DNA of 64,000 nt from JACMNW01 sp043721855 (GTDB lineage: Bacteria > Pseudomonadota > Alphaproteobacteria > Rhodobacterales > Rhodobacteraceae). A program made the translations under genes and the position numbers. The notes beneath the pieces were generated by a model that saw only the letters and a program-made list of their open reading frames with translations, searched no databases and was not told where the DNA came from. Within the stretch, counting starts at the first letter, position 1, and each line of letters starts with the position of its first letter. Of this stretch, positions 25,452-34,595 are shown one piece after another. The stretch is taken from positions 40,570 through 104,569 of the forward strand of contig JAYSPY010000048.1 in the NCBI GenBank assembly GCA_043721855.1. Reading direction: 5' to 3'.

Positions 25452-26587
25452 AGCTGTTTGTCATCGCGGGGGAGCCGTCTGGTGATCGCTTGGGTGCCGC
25501 TCTGATGGCGGGGCTGAAAACGCTGTCACCGGATGTGGAATTTGCCGGCATCGGTGGACCTTTGATGCAGGCGCAGGGCATGCAAAGTCTGTTCCCGATG
25601 GAAGAGCTGTCCATCATGGGCATCGCTGAGGTGCTGCCGAAATACTTCGCCCTCAAACGCCGCATCGCTCAGGCCGCCGCCGCCGCACTCGCCCACAGGC
25701 CCGCTGCGATGATCACCATCGACAGCCCCGATTTCTGCCTGCGCGTGGCCAAAATCGTGAAACACGCGCGACCTGACTTACGCACCATCCACTACGTCGC
25801 GCCTTCCGTCTGGGCATGGCGTCCCGGTCGTGCCGCCAAAATGGCAAAGGCGATTGATCATGTCATGGCCCTGCTGCCATTCGAGCCGCCTTTTATGACC
25901 GCCGTCGGTATGAGTTGCGATTTTGTCGGTCACCCGGTGGTGTCGGACCCCGTCGCAACGCCCGCCGAAGGCGCCGCGTTTCGCCAAGCCCACGACATTG
26001 CCCCCGATGCCCCCCTGATCGCCATCCTTCCCGGGTCGCGCAAGGGCGAGATCACCCGCCTTGCCCCCCAGTTTGGCGCGGTCGTGCGCAACCTGATTGC
26101 CACGCATCCCACCGCCCGTATCCTGATCCAGACGCTGCACAACCAATCGGCCCTGGTCCGTGATCTGACACGACACTGGCCCGGCAATCCGGTTTATCTT
26201 GACGCGCGATCGCCAATTGAACGTAGCGCTGCCTTCACTGCCGCCGATGTGGCACTGGCCGCATCAGGCACGGTATCGCTGGAGCTTGCCGCCCAGAACT
26301 GCCCGATGGTGATTGCCTATGATCTTAATCGCGTCACCTATTGGCTGATGCGCAAAATGGCGCTGATTGATACGGTGACGCTGGTAAACCTTGTGACCAA
26401 AACCCGCACCGTGCCGGAATTTTTGGGCGAACGCTGCCTTGCCGCCCTGATCACCCCTGCCGTTTTGCGGCTGCTGGACAATGACAGCGATCAGATAGAC
26501 GCCATGCGCCTGACGATGAAACACCTTGGGCAGGGTGCCGAAGCCCCCGGTTTGCGCGCAGCGAGATCGGTTTTATCGGTGCTCTGA
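25448..26587 (+). CDS. lpxB: Lipid-A-disaccharide synthase
   Basis: Glycosyltransferase (GT19) joining lipid X and UDP-2,3-diacylglucosamine. The 379 residues begin MKLFVIAGEPSGDRLGAALM and contain FAGIGGPLM, YVAPSVWAWRPGRAAKM, and ASGTVSLELA near the C-terminus. It starts inside the lpxI stop (ATGA). Last gene of the envelope operon, followed by the inverted repeat shared with mnmA. Confidence 0.96.
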   Translation: MKLFVIAGEPSGDRLGAALMAGLKTLSPDVEFAGIGGPLMQAQGMQSLFPMEELSIMGIAEVLPKYFALKRRIAQAAAAALAHRPAAMITIDSPDFCLRVAKIVKHARPDLRTIHYVAPSVWAWRPGRAAKMAKAIDHVMALLPFEPPFMTAVGMSCDFVGHPVVSDPVATPAEGAAFRQAHDIAPDAPLIAILPGSRKGEITRLAPQFGAVVRNLIATHPTARILIQTLHNQSALVRDLTRHWPGNPVYLDARSPIERSAAFTAADVALAASGTVSLELAAQNCPMVIAYDLNRVTYWLMRKMALIDTVTLVNLVTKTRTVPEFLGERCLAALITPAVLRLLDNDSDQIDAMRLTMKHLGQGAEAPGLRAARSVLSVL

Positions 26588-26591
26588 CGGC

Positions 26592-26662
26592 TTCCTTTTC
26601 GTCTAAATACTCAAATACCGTGCCAGACGCGAACGCTGTATGAGTATTTTTGCGAAAAGGAA
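26592..26662. repeat. Inverted pair of dispersed-repeat arms between lpxB and mnmA (copy c)
   Basis: Two 22-nt arms, TTCCTTTTCG...AAATACTCA (26592-26613) and TGAGTATTT...CGAAAAGGAA (26641-26662), are inverted with 3 mismatches and a 27-nt loop. Each arm also resembles copy a at 201-230. Between two converging genes, the structure would work as a bidirectional terminator with T-rich flanks. Confidence 0.75.
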
Positions 26663-26667
26663 ATCGC

Positions 26668-27807
26668 TTAGCGGCCTTTCCAGATCCAGCCGCCGCCTAA
26701 GACGCGGGCATTTTCACTTCCGTAGAACACGCAGGCCTGTCCCGCTGATACGCCATCTTCGGGCGACAGCAATTCCACATCGGCCTCGGTCGCAGATATG
26801 GGGCGCAGCACCGCAGGGCGCGGAGGGCGGGTGGAGCGGATTTTGACCGACACATGCCATTCGGTGCGGGTATCGAATGCGGCATCGCCCAGCCAGTTGA
26901 TCTCCCGCAGCGGCACCCGGCGGGTGGACAGCGCCTCGCGCGGGCCGACGATCACGCGCTTTAGCACCGGGTCCAACGCCACGACATAGACGGGGTCGCC
27001 AAGGCCCCCGATGCCCAGCCCGCGCCGCTGCCCGATGGTATAGTGGATAATGCCGTTGTGCCGACCTACCACGCTGCCCGCCATATCAACTATCTCGCCG
27101 GGGTCGGCCGATCCGGGGCGCAGCTTTTCTATCACGGCGGCATAGTTGCCGTTTGGCACAAAACAGATGTCCTGACTATCGGGCTTGTCCGCGACCGACA
27201 GCCCAAAGCGCTGCGCCAAAGCCCGCGTTTCCGCCTTTGATTGCAAATGGCCCAGCGGAAAGCGCAGATAATCCAGCTGTTGCGCCGTGGTGGAAAACAG
27301 AAAATAGCTTTGATCGCGCGCCGCATCGGCAGCGGAATGCAGCTCTGGGCCATGCGCGCCCATTTTGCGTTGAATATAGTGCCCTGTGGCCATGCAATCT
27401 GCGCCCAGATCTTTGGCCGTGGCCAGCAAATCCTTGAACTTCACGCGTTCATTGCAGCGAATGCAGGGCACCGGGGTAGACCCTGCCAGATAAGCATCGG
27501 CAAATTCCTCGATCACCGCGTCGCGAAACGTGTTTTCATAATCCAGCACGTAATGCGCAAAGCCGATGGTTTCCGCCACGCGCCGCGCATCATGAATATC
27601 ACGCCCTGCACAGCACGCGCCCTTTTTCGCCAGCGCCGCACCATGATCATACAGCTGTAACGTGACGCCAACCACATCATAGCCTTCGCTGGCCAGTTGC
27701 GCTGCCACGACGGAACTGTCCACCCCACCAGACATCGCCACCACCACCCGCGTGTCTTGCGGGGCCTTGGCAAACCCAAGTGAATTCAGCGGGTGATCAA
27801 GCGACAT
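26668..27807 (-). CDS. mnmA: tRNA-specific 2-thiouridylase MnmA
   Basis: Thiolates U34 of Glu, Gln and Lys tRNAs. The 379-residue protein has the PP-loop MSGGVDSS (25-32), GACCAGRDIHDARRVAE, the Cys pair region CIRCNERVKF, DSQDICFVPNG, and a C-terminal barrel. It is divergent from sciP. Confidence 0.96.
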   Translation of the reverse strand: MSLDHPLNSLGFAKAPQDTRVVVAMSGGVDSSVVAAQLASEGYDVVGVTLQLYDHGAALAKKGACCAGRDIHDARRVAETIGFAHYVLDYENTFRDAVIEEFADAYLAGSTPVPCIRCNERVKFKDLLATAKDLGADCMATGHYIQRKMGAHGPELHSAADAARDQSYFLFSTTAQQLDYLRFPLGHLQSKAETRALAQRFGLSVADKPDSQDICFVPNGNYAAVIEKLRPGSADPGEIVDMAGSVVGRHNGIIHYTIGQRRGLGIGGLGDPVYVVALDPVLKRVIVGPREALSTRRVPLREINWLGDAAFDTRTEWHVSVKIRSTRPPRPAVLRPISATEADVELLSPEDGVSAGQACVFYGSENARVLGGGWIWKGR

Positions 27808-27951
27808 TTTAACAGCTTTCAGGAAGGCATGGCAATCTTAGCGAAGGTTTGCACCGGAATACATGAAAATGCGCTGCATTCTCAACCCCTCAGTTTCACC
27901 GTTGATTAAGCTTGATGCACCATGGTGGCCCAAACGGATAGGAGCCTGCCC

Positions 27952-28230
27952 ATGTATCTTAAACGCGTTGACGGCCCGCGCCAGATCACATTGCCCGATG
28001 GCACTGTGCTAAGCCGCGCTGATCTGCCCTCGCCTGAAACCCGCCGCTGGGTCGCCAGTCGCAAGGCAATTGTGGTAAAAGCCGTGATTTATGGCCTGTT
28101 ATCAGAAGCGGACGCGCTTGAACGCTACGCGCTTTCTGATGAAGAATTCGCTCTTTGGCGGGCTGCGGTCGAAATTCATGGCGACAAAGCACTGAAAGTC
28201 ACAACTTTGCAGAAATATAGACAACTTTAA
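27952..28230 (+). CDS. sciP: CtrA inhibitor SciP (DUF1153)
   Basis: A 92-residue helix-turn-helix protein of the DUF1153 family, known in Caulobacter to bind CtrA and block its transcription activation. Visible marks are MYLKRVDGPRQITLPDGT, WVASRKAIVVKAV, and LSDEEFALWRAAVEIHG. GGAG lies before the ATG. It is followed 100 nt later by ctrA in the same direction, so regulator and inhibitor are next to each other. Confidence 0.93.
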   Translation: MYLKRVDGPRQITLPDGTVLSRADLPSPETRRWVASRKAIVVKAVIYGLLSEADALERYALSDEEFALWRAAVEIHGDKALKVTTLQKYRQL

Positions 28231-28266
28231 GTTGTTTTTGGTTGTTCTAATTCATCGGTAACGCGC

Positions 28267-28274
28267 GGTTAACC
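28267..28274. promoter_or_regulatory. Candidate CtrA half-site palindrome upstream of ctrA
   Basis: GGTTAACC followed by ATTG lies 57 nt before the ctrA start. TTAACC resembles the CtrA half-site TTAACCAT. No second TTAA at the canonical 7-nt spacing is present, so autoregulation through it is only a possibility. Confidence 0.3.
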
Positions 28275-28330
28275 ATTGTCCCCCAACAGTATCGTTAATG
28301 ATCAGCAGCCGAACCGGAGAATTGACCCCC

Positions 28331-29044
28331 ATGCGTATTTTACTTGTTGAAGATGATCCTACCACCTCGCGCAGCATTGAACTGATGCTGACCCATGCCA
28401 ACCTGAACGTGTATTGCACTGATCTTGGTGAAGACGGCGTCGATCTGGCAAAGCTTTATGATTATGACCTGATCTTGCTGGACCTGAACCTGCCGGATAT
28501 GAGCGGGCATGAGGTTCTGCGTCAGCTTCGGCTTGCCAAGGTAGAGACACCGATCCTGATTTTGTCGGGATCAGACGATACGGATAACAAGCTTAAAGGC
28601 TTTGGCTTTGGTGCCGATGATTACATGACCAAGCCCTTCCACCGCGAAGAACTGGTCGCGCGTATTCACGCGATCATCCGGCGGTCCAAAGGCCATGCCC
28701 AATCGGTGATCAAGACCGGCACCGTCAACGTCAACCTTGATGCGAAAACCGTCGATGTCGATGGCAAGACCGTGCATCTGACCGGCAAGGAATACCAGAT
28801 GTTCGAACTGCTGTCCCTGCGCAAGGGCACCACGCTGACCAAAGAGATGTTCCTTAACCATCTGTACGGCGGCATGGACGAGCCGGAACTGAAGATCATA
28901 GATGTGTTTATCTGCAAGCTGCGCAAGAAGCTGGCCGAAGCGACAGGCGGTGTGAACTACATCGAAACCGTCTGGGGCCGCGGTTATGTGCTGCGTGAAC
29001 CCATCCCGGCAGAGGCACAGCGCCGTTTTGCCGCTTCTGCCTGA
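28331..29044 (+). CDS. ctrA: Cell-cycle response regulator CtrA
   Basis: OmpR-type master regulator; in Rhodobacterales it mostly controls motility, gene transfer agents and related traits rather than viability. The 237 residues have the receiver domain with phospho-Asp51 (LILLDLNLPDMSG) and KPFHREEL, and a winged helix with LTGKEYQMFELLSLRKG and a conserved VWGRGYVLREP end. The ATG at MRILLVEDD is preferred; upstream extension is not part of the fold. Confidence 0.96.
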   Translation: MRILLVEDDPTTSRSIELMLTHANLNVYCTDLGEDGVDLAKLYDYDLILLDLNLPDMSGHEVLRQLRLAKVETPILILSGSDDTDNKLKGFGFGADDYMTKPFHREELVARIHAIIRRSKGHAQSVIKTGTVNVNLDAKTVDVDGKTVHLTGKEYQMFELLSLRKGTTLTKEMFLNHLYGGMDEPELKIIDVFICKLRKKLAEATGGVNYIETVWGRGYVLREPIPAEAQRRFAASA

Positions 29045-29108
29045 CGATCGGCTACTGGACCTTGCCAAAAGCGCCGCCTAAACCTTACTCAGTTTAGGGG
29101 GCGCGTGG

Positions 29109-31238
29109 ATGACCAGCGACATCGCAATTGAGGCTTTGACACTTGATCAGGCGCGCGACGAACTTGCGCGCTTGGCCACCCTTATCGCGGATGCCAACCG
29201 TGCCTATCACGGTTGTGACGCGCCAGATTTGACCGATGCCGATTTCGATGCGCTAAAGCGCCGCAATGCCGCTATCGAGGCGCGCCATCCAAGCCTAAAA
29301 CGCCCCGATAGCCCGTCTGACCAAGTGGGTGCCGCCCCGTCAGACGGATTTGGCAAAATCAAGCACGACGTGCGGATGCTCAGTCTGGAAAACGCATTCG
29401 ATGCCTCAGATATCACCGATTTTGATGAACGGGTGCGCAAATTTCTTGGCCACAGCACCACACTTTCCTACACAGCCGAGCCCAAAATAGACGGGTTGTC
29501 GCTTAGCCTGCGCTACGTCAATGGCAAGCTCACCCAAGCCGCCACGCGCGGTGATGGCGAGGTCGGCGAAAACGTCACTGAAAATGCCCGCACCATTGCC
29601 GACATTCCGCATCAGTTGACGGGCGAAAATATCCCCGCCCTGATGGATATTCGCGGCGAGGTGTACATGTCCCATGCTGATTTTGCTGCCCTGAACGACC
29701 GCAATGCCGCGAAATCCGAAAAAATCTTCGCCAATCCCCGCAATGCCGCCGCCGGATCCCTGCGCCAGCTGGATGCCGGCATCACCGCCGCGCGGCCGCT
29801 GCGGTTTTTCGCCTATGCCTGGGGTGTGCTGTCAGACCCGCTTGCCACCACGCAATCCGCCGCCATCGCCCGACTTGACGCATTTGGTTTTCAAACCAAT
29901 CCCTTGACCACCCTGTGCGATGGCCCCGATGCCATGCTGGACCATTACCGCAAAATCGAGGTGCGGCGTGGCACGCTGGGTTATGACATCGACGGCGTCG
30001 TCTACAAACTGGATGATCTGGCGCTGCAAGCCCGGCTTGGTTTCCGCTCGAACACCCCCCGCTGGGCCATCGCGCATAAATTCCCGGCGGAATTGGCTTG
30101 GACGCGGCTTGACGCGATAGATATCCAAGTGGGTCGCACGGGCGCACTTTCCCCCGTTGCCCGCCTGAAGCCCGTCACCGTTGGCGGCGTCGTCGTATCA
30201 AACGCCACGCTTCACAACGAAGATTACATCCAAGGGCGCGATTCGAAGGGCAATCCCATCCGGCAGGGGCGCGATATTCGTGTGGGCGATCTTGTGCAGG
30301 TCTACCGCGCGGGCGATGTGATCCCCAAAATTGCCGATGTTGATCTGGGTCAGCGCCCCGCAACAGCAGTGCCCTACACCTTCCCCGACCTCTGCCCCGA
30401 TTGCGGATCGCCCGCGTTTCGCGAACCGGGCGATGCCGTACGCCGCTGCACCGGTGGGCTGATCTGCCCCGCCCAAGCGGTGGAACGTCTGAAGCATTTT
30501 GTCGCCCGCGGTGCCTTTGACATCGAGGGCCTTGGTGCCAAGCAGATCGAGGCGTTCTTCACCGACGCAGACTTGCCCATCAAAACCCCTGCCGATATCT
30601 TCACGCTTGCCGCCCGTGATGCAGCACAGCCCCTGCGCAAGTTGAAAAACCGTGATGGCTGGGGCGATAAGTCCGTCACCAACCTGTTCGCAGCCATAGA
30701 CGAAAAGCGCAAAATCCCGTTGAACCGCCTGATTTTCGCCCTCGGTATCCGCCATGTCGGCGACAGCTCGTCCAGCCTTCTGGCCAATCATTACACCAGC
30801 TGGACCGCGTTTGAAGCCGCCATGACCGCCGCCGAAATTGGCGCAGGCACAGAATGGCGCGATCTTACCGCCATCGACGGCGTCGGTGATGTGCTTGCCG
30901 CATCGCTTGTCACCGCTTTTCACCACCCGGCAGAACGCTTGGCCATAGATGCGCTCGCCGACCATTTGACTGTGCAAGATGCCGTCAGGTCGGCGCCACA
31001 AGACAGCCCTGTTGCTGGAAAAACCCTTGTATTTACCGGCACCTTGGAAAAGATGTCCCGCGCAGAAGCCAAATCCCGCGCCGAAGCGCTTGGGGCAAAG
31101 GTTGCAGGCTCGGTCTCTGCCAAAACCGATCTGGTCATCGTCGGGCCGGGGGCCGGGTCCAAGGCCAAATCCGCCGAAGCCTTGGGGGTGGCCATCATTG
31201 ATGAAGATGGCTGGCTTGCCTTGATCGGTGCCATATGA
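29109..31238 (+). CDS. ligA: NAD-dependent DNA ligase
   Basis: Seals nicks in DNA using NAD+. The 709 residues include the NAD domain, adenylation motif EPKIDGLSLS (Lys126), OB fold, Zn finger (CPDCGSPAF and two further Cys), helix-hairpin-helix repeats and a C-terminal BRCT domain. The stop overlaps the recG start by 4 nt. Confidence 0.97.
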   Translation: MTSDIAIEALTLDQARDELARLATLIADANRAYHGCDAPDLTDADFDALKRRNAAIEARHPSLKRPDSPSDQVGAAPSDGFGKIKHDVRMLSLENAFDASDITDFDERVRKFLGHSTTLSYTAEPKIDGLSLSLRYVNGKLTQAATRGDGEVGENVTENARTIADIPHQLTGENIPALMDIRGEVYMSHADFAALNDRNAAKSEKIFANPRNAAAGSLRQLDAGITAARPLRFFAYAWGVLSDPLATTQSAAIARLDAFGFQTNPLTTLCDGPDAMLDHYRKIEVRRGTLGYDIDGVVYKLDDLALQARLGFRSNTPRWAIAHKFPAELAWTRLDAIDIQVGRTGALSPVARLKPVTVGGVVVSNATLHNEDYIQGRDSKGNPIRQGRDIRVGDLVQVYRAGDVIPKIADVDLGQRPATAVPYTFPDLCPDCGSPAFREPGDAVRRCTGGLICPAQAVERLKHFVARGAFDIEGLGAKQIEAFFTDADLPIKTPADIFTLAARDAAQPLRKLKNRDGWGDKSVTNLFAAIDEKRKIPLNRLIFALGIRHVGDSSSSLLANHYTSWTAFEAAMTAAEIGAGTEWRDLTAIDGVGDVLAASLVTAFHHPAERLAIDALADHLTVQDAVRSAPQDSPVAGKTLVFTGTLEKMSRAEAKSRAEALGAKVAGSVSAKTDLVIVGPGAGSKAKSAEALGVAIIDEDGWLALIGAI

Positions 31239-33322
31239 GCCGCCCGGAATCGTTATTCCCGCTGTTCGCTGGTCTGGAGACACTTGATGGGGTTGGCCCC
31301 AAAACCGCCACCGCCTTCACCGCCCTTAACGTCGAACGTCCAAAAGACCTGTTGTTCCTGCTGCCCCATTCCGGCATCGACCGCGCCCGCCAAAACTCCG
31401 TCCGCGACGTGATCCCGCCCACCACCATCACGGTCGAGGTTACCGTCGGCGGTCACTTCCCCCCCCGTAGCAAAGGCCGCCCTTACCGCATCATGGTGCG
31501 TGACGCGGCGTTTGAATTCCAGCTCGTCTTCTTCCACGCCCGCGCCGATTACCTGACCAAATTGCTGCCCACCGGGCAAAAGCGCCTCGTGTCGGGGCGG
31601 GTCGAAATCTTTGACGGTATCGCCCAAATGGTCCACCCCGACCATGTTCTGCGCCCCGAAGAAGCATCCGAACTGCCGCTGTTCGAACCCGTCTATCCGC
31701 TTGTCGCGGGCGTCACCCAAAAATCCGTGCAGCGCGCTGTAGTATCTGCCATCGCCCGCGCGCCAACGCTTGCTGAATGGATCGACGGCCCGCTAAAGCT
31801 GCGTGAAGGCTGGCCCGATTGGCTGGATGCCGTGAAAATCGCCCATGCCCCTGCCAGCAATGCCGATATTTCCGATACCGCCCCCGCTCGCCAACGCCTG
31901 GCCTATGATGAACTTTTCGCCCATCAACTGACGCTTTCCCTTGCTCGCGCCAGTTTGCGGCGTGGCAAAGGGGTGGCCAGCCTTGGCACCGGCACCCTGC
32001 AAGCCCGCGTGTTGCAAAACCTGCCTTATACCCCCACCAGCGCCCAAAGCCGCGCGATAGCAGAGATTGCGGTCGATATGGCATCGCCCCTGCGGATGAA
32101 TCGTCTTTTGCAAGGCGATGTAGGGTCCGGCAAAACCTTGGTGGCCTTTCAAGCCTTGCTGATCGCGGTCGAATCCGGCGGGCAGGGTGTTTTAATGGCC
32201 CCTACCGAGATTCTGGCCCGCCAACACCACGAAAGCATTGGCCCTTTGGCGGGCGATGCGGGCGTTCAGCTTGTGCTTTTGACCGGCCGCGACAAAGGCA
32301 GTGATCGCCAAAAAAAGCTGGCGGCCCTTTCCTCTGGCAAAACCCAAATTCTTGTCGGAACCCATGCCGTGTTCCAAAAGGACGTCATCTTCCACGATTT
32401 GCGGCTTGCCGTGGTCGATGAACAGCACCGCTTTGGCGTGGCGCAGCGGATGGAACTGGGGGCCAAGGGCGCTGCGGCCGATGTGCTGGTGATGACCGCA
32501 ACACCGATCCCCCGCTCTCTCGCGCTTGCGACGCACGGCGATATGGATGTGTCGGTGTTGGATGAAAAACCCGCAGGGCGCAAACCGATTAAAACCGCGC
32601 TGATTTCCACCGCGCGGATAGACGAGGTGGTGTCCCACCTGCGCCAAGCCGTCGCGGATGGCCGCCAATCCTATTGGGTTTGCCCCTTGGTTGAAGACAG
32701 CGAAGTGCTGGATTACGCATCGGCCGAGGCGCGGTTTCAACACCTGCGCGCGGCTTTGGGCGACGGCGTGGTGGGCCTGGTGCACGGCCAGTTGCCCCCT
32801 GCTGAAAAAGACGCTGCCATGGCGCGGTTTATAGCGGGCGATACCAAGGTTCTGGTCGCTACCACCGTGATCGAGGTTGGCGTCAACGTGCCCAATGCGA
32901 CGATCATGGTGGTTGAACGCGCCGAAATTTTTGGCCTGTCACAACTGCACCAACTGCGCGGCAGGGTCGGGCGCGGGGCAGCACTTTCCACCTGCCTGCT
33001 GATGTATCAAGCCCCGCTCAGCGAGGCGGGCACCCGCCGTCTGACCGTGCTGCGCGATACCGAAGACGGCTTTCGCATCGCGGAGGAAGATCTTGCCATG
33101 CGCGGTGCGGGCGATCTGATCGGCACAGCTCAATCTGGACTGCCCCGTTTTCGGGTGGCCGATCTGGAACGGCAGGGCGCGTTGATGGCTATCGCGCAAA
33201 GCGACGCCCGCAAGCTGTTGTCAGATGATCCGGACCTGACCACCCCACGCGGGCGTGCGGCGCGGACGCTGCTGTGGCTGTTGGACCAAGACCGCGCCAT
33301 TCGATTGATATCAGTGGGGTAA
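31235..33322 (+). CDS. recG: ATP-dependent DNA helicase RecG
   Basis: Remodels stalled forks and branch-migrates Holliday junctions. The 695-residue protein has an N-terminal wedge/OB domain, Walker A GDVGSGKT, Walker B-type DEQHRFGVAQR, TATPIPRSLA, and motif VI in QLRGRVGRG. Coupled to ligA. A short stem without a T-run follows. Confidence 0.96.
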   Translation: MSRPESLFPLFAGLETLDGVGPKTATAFTALNVERPKDLLFLLPHSGIDRARQNSVRDVIPPTTITVEVTVGGHFPPRSKGRPYRIMVRDAAFEFQLVFFHARADYLTKLLPTGQKRLVSGRVEIFDGIAQMVHPDHVLRPEEASELPLFEPVYPLVAGVTQKSVQRAVVSAIARAPTLAEWIDGPLKLREGWPDWLDAVKIAHAPASNADISDTAPARQRLAYDELFAHQLTLSLARASLRRGKGVASLGTGTLQARVLQNLPYTPTSAQSRAIAEIAVDMASPLRMNRLLQGDVGSGKTLVAFQALLIAVESGGQGVLMAPTEILARQHHESIGPLAGDAGVQLVLLTGRDKGSDRQKKLAALSSGKTQILVGTHAVFQKDVIFHDLRLAVVDEQHRFGVAQRMELGAKGAAADVLVMTATPIPRSLALATHGDMDVSVLDEKPAGRKPIKTALISTARIDEVVSHLRQAVADGRQSYWVCPLVEDSEVLDYASAEARFQHLRAALGDGVVGLVHGQLPPAEKDAAMARFIAGDTKVLVATTVIEVGVNVPNATIMVVERAEIFGLSQLHQLRGRVGRGAALSTCLLMYQAPLSEAGTRRLTVLRDTEDGFRIAEEDLAMRGAGDLIGTAQSGLPRFRVADLERQGALMAIAQSDARKLLSDDPDLTTPRGRAARTLLWLLDQDRAIRLISVG

Positions 33323-33453
33323 CGCGCCATTGGCGAAGCGCGTCTTGGCAATCCCCGGCTAAATCCCTCTTTGTTCGCAAATGTTCCTATAAAGTTCTTT
33401 ACAAATGGTTAATAGCATGAGAACGATAAGGGAACAAAACAGTGGAGATGATC

Positions 33454-33576
33454 ATGCTGACAGAAATCAAAGACATCCTGACTCGCTCGCGCACCACCAT
33501 TATCGAAGATTCGATCGGTGTGATCTCGCTGTTTTCCTTGCTGATCGTCGGGCTATACCTGTCCGGCTCTGCGTAA
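33454..33576 (+). CDS. Small 40-residue membrane protein
   Basis: A short gene with GGAG 6 nt before ATG. The product has a charged N-terminus (MLTEIKDILTRSRTTIIEDS) and a single transmembrane helix (IGVISLFSLLIVGLYLSGSA) to the end. This amphipathic-then-helix design resembles other tiny Rhodobacterales proteins. It is followed by a strong terminator at 33687-33724, which supports a real transcript. The function is unknown. Confidence 0.7.
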   Translation: MLTEIKDILTRSRTTIIEDSIGVISLFSLLIVGLYLSGSA

Positions 33577-33686
33577 GTTTTACGGTTCTGCCTGCGGTCT
33601 TGGGCCAAGCGCTGCATTTCTTCCCCAGAATGCACCGTGTGAAGCTGCCCCGCTTCACACACGCGCGCCCTTTGATACGCCACTTG

Positions 33687-33724
33687 CCGCCGCCTTTCCC
33701 CCCGGAAAGTGCGGCGGTTTTTTT
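33687..33724 (+). terminator. Strong Rho-independent terminator
   Basis: CCGCCGC plus CTTTCC pair with GGAAAG plus GCGGCGG (13 bp, one bulged T, CCCC loop) followed by seven T. It ends the small membrane gene and reaches the stop codon of the convergent Fe-S scaffold gene. Confidence 0.92.
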
Positions 33725-34172
33725 ATGTGATTGCCGCGGCCTCTGCCGTCCGCATCGCATCAACCGTGGCCTCCAGCGGCAGCATGATCGACGCGTGACG
33801 GTTCTTGTAATCACGCGCCGGGATCAACACTTCGAAGCCGTCAAACGGTGCCGCCGGAGCAGGGCCACCCGATTGCAACATCGCGGCAAGTGCATCGCGC
33901 GCCGCCTCAACTTCGGCCTTTGTACGGCCCAAAACCACGGCCCCCAGAACGGATGCTGCCGCCTGACCCAAAGCACAGGCTTTTACATCTTGGGCAAACC
34001 CCACCACGCGGCCCGCCTGCACCGCCACATCCACGGTCACCGTTGACCCACATAAAGGGGATCGCCGCTTTGCATGCCCGTCCGGCGCATCCAGATGCCC
34101 CAAATGCGGGATGCTGGCCGCCAGTTCCAAAATCCGGCCTGAATACAGCTTGATCAGATCACTATCGCTCAT
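33723..34172 (-). CDS. NifU/IscU-like Fe-S scaffold protein
   Basis: A 149-residue protein of the NifU N-terminal family, on which Fe-S clusters are built or relayed. Two of the IscU Cys are present (LCGSTVTV, Cys41; VKACALGQ, Cys66), but the third, next to the conserved His, is replaced: NRHASIMLP has His126 then Ala127. The variant may be a scaffold for transfer rather than assembly, or use another ligand; alphaproteobacterial relatives often look this way. Confidence 0.85.
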   Translation of the reverse strand: MSDSDLIKLYSGRILELAASIPHLGHLDAPDGHAKRRSPLCGSTVTVDVAVQAGRVVGFAQDVKACALGQAAASVLGAVVLGRTKAEVEAARDALAAMLQSGGPAPAAPFDGFEVLIPARDYKNRHASIMLPLEATVDAMRTAEAAAIT

Positions 34173-34238
34173 CGCTTCCCTCGGACCGCCCTTCGCAATA
34201 GATAGGCCGCAGTGACCGATTTGCAAAGGACGCAGGCC

Positions 34239-34595
34239 ATGGCATTTGATCCCAGCACGATGATTTATGATACGAATGGCCTGATCCCAGTCATAGCGCA
34301 AGATCATGCCACAGGCGACGTGCTGATGTTTGCGTGGATGAACGCGGATGCCGTCATGCTGACCCTGACCACGGGGCAGGTGACCTATTGGTCAAGGTCG
34401 CGCCGCGCGTTCTGGGTCAAGGGCGAAACGTCGGGCCACACCCAACGTCTGATCGATCTGCGTATTGACTGCGACCGTGATTGTTTGCTGGTTCTGGTTG
34501 AACAAACCGGCCCCGCCTGCCACACCAACCGAAAGTCGTGCTTTTATACGGCTGTCCGCGAGGGTGGCGAAATTCTGATTTCAGATCCGCTATAG
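34239..34595 (+). CDS. hisI: Phosphoribosyl-AMP cyclohydrolase
   Basis: Opens the adenine ring of PR-AMP in histidine synthesis, Zn and Mg dependent. The 118 residues include VLMFAWMNADAV, TYWSRSRRAFWVKGE, and the Zn ligands in DCDRDC with GPACHTNRKSCFY. Only the HisI domain is present, not a HisE fusion. Ends 6 nt inside the convergent gluQ gene. Confidence 0.96.
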   Translation: MAFDPSTMIYDTNGLIPVIAQDHATGDVLMFAWMNADAVMLTLTTGQVTYWSRSRRAFWVKGETSGHTQRLIDLRIDCDRDCLLVLVEQTGPACHTNRKSCFYTAVREGGEILISDPL

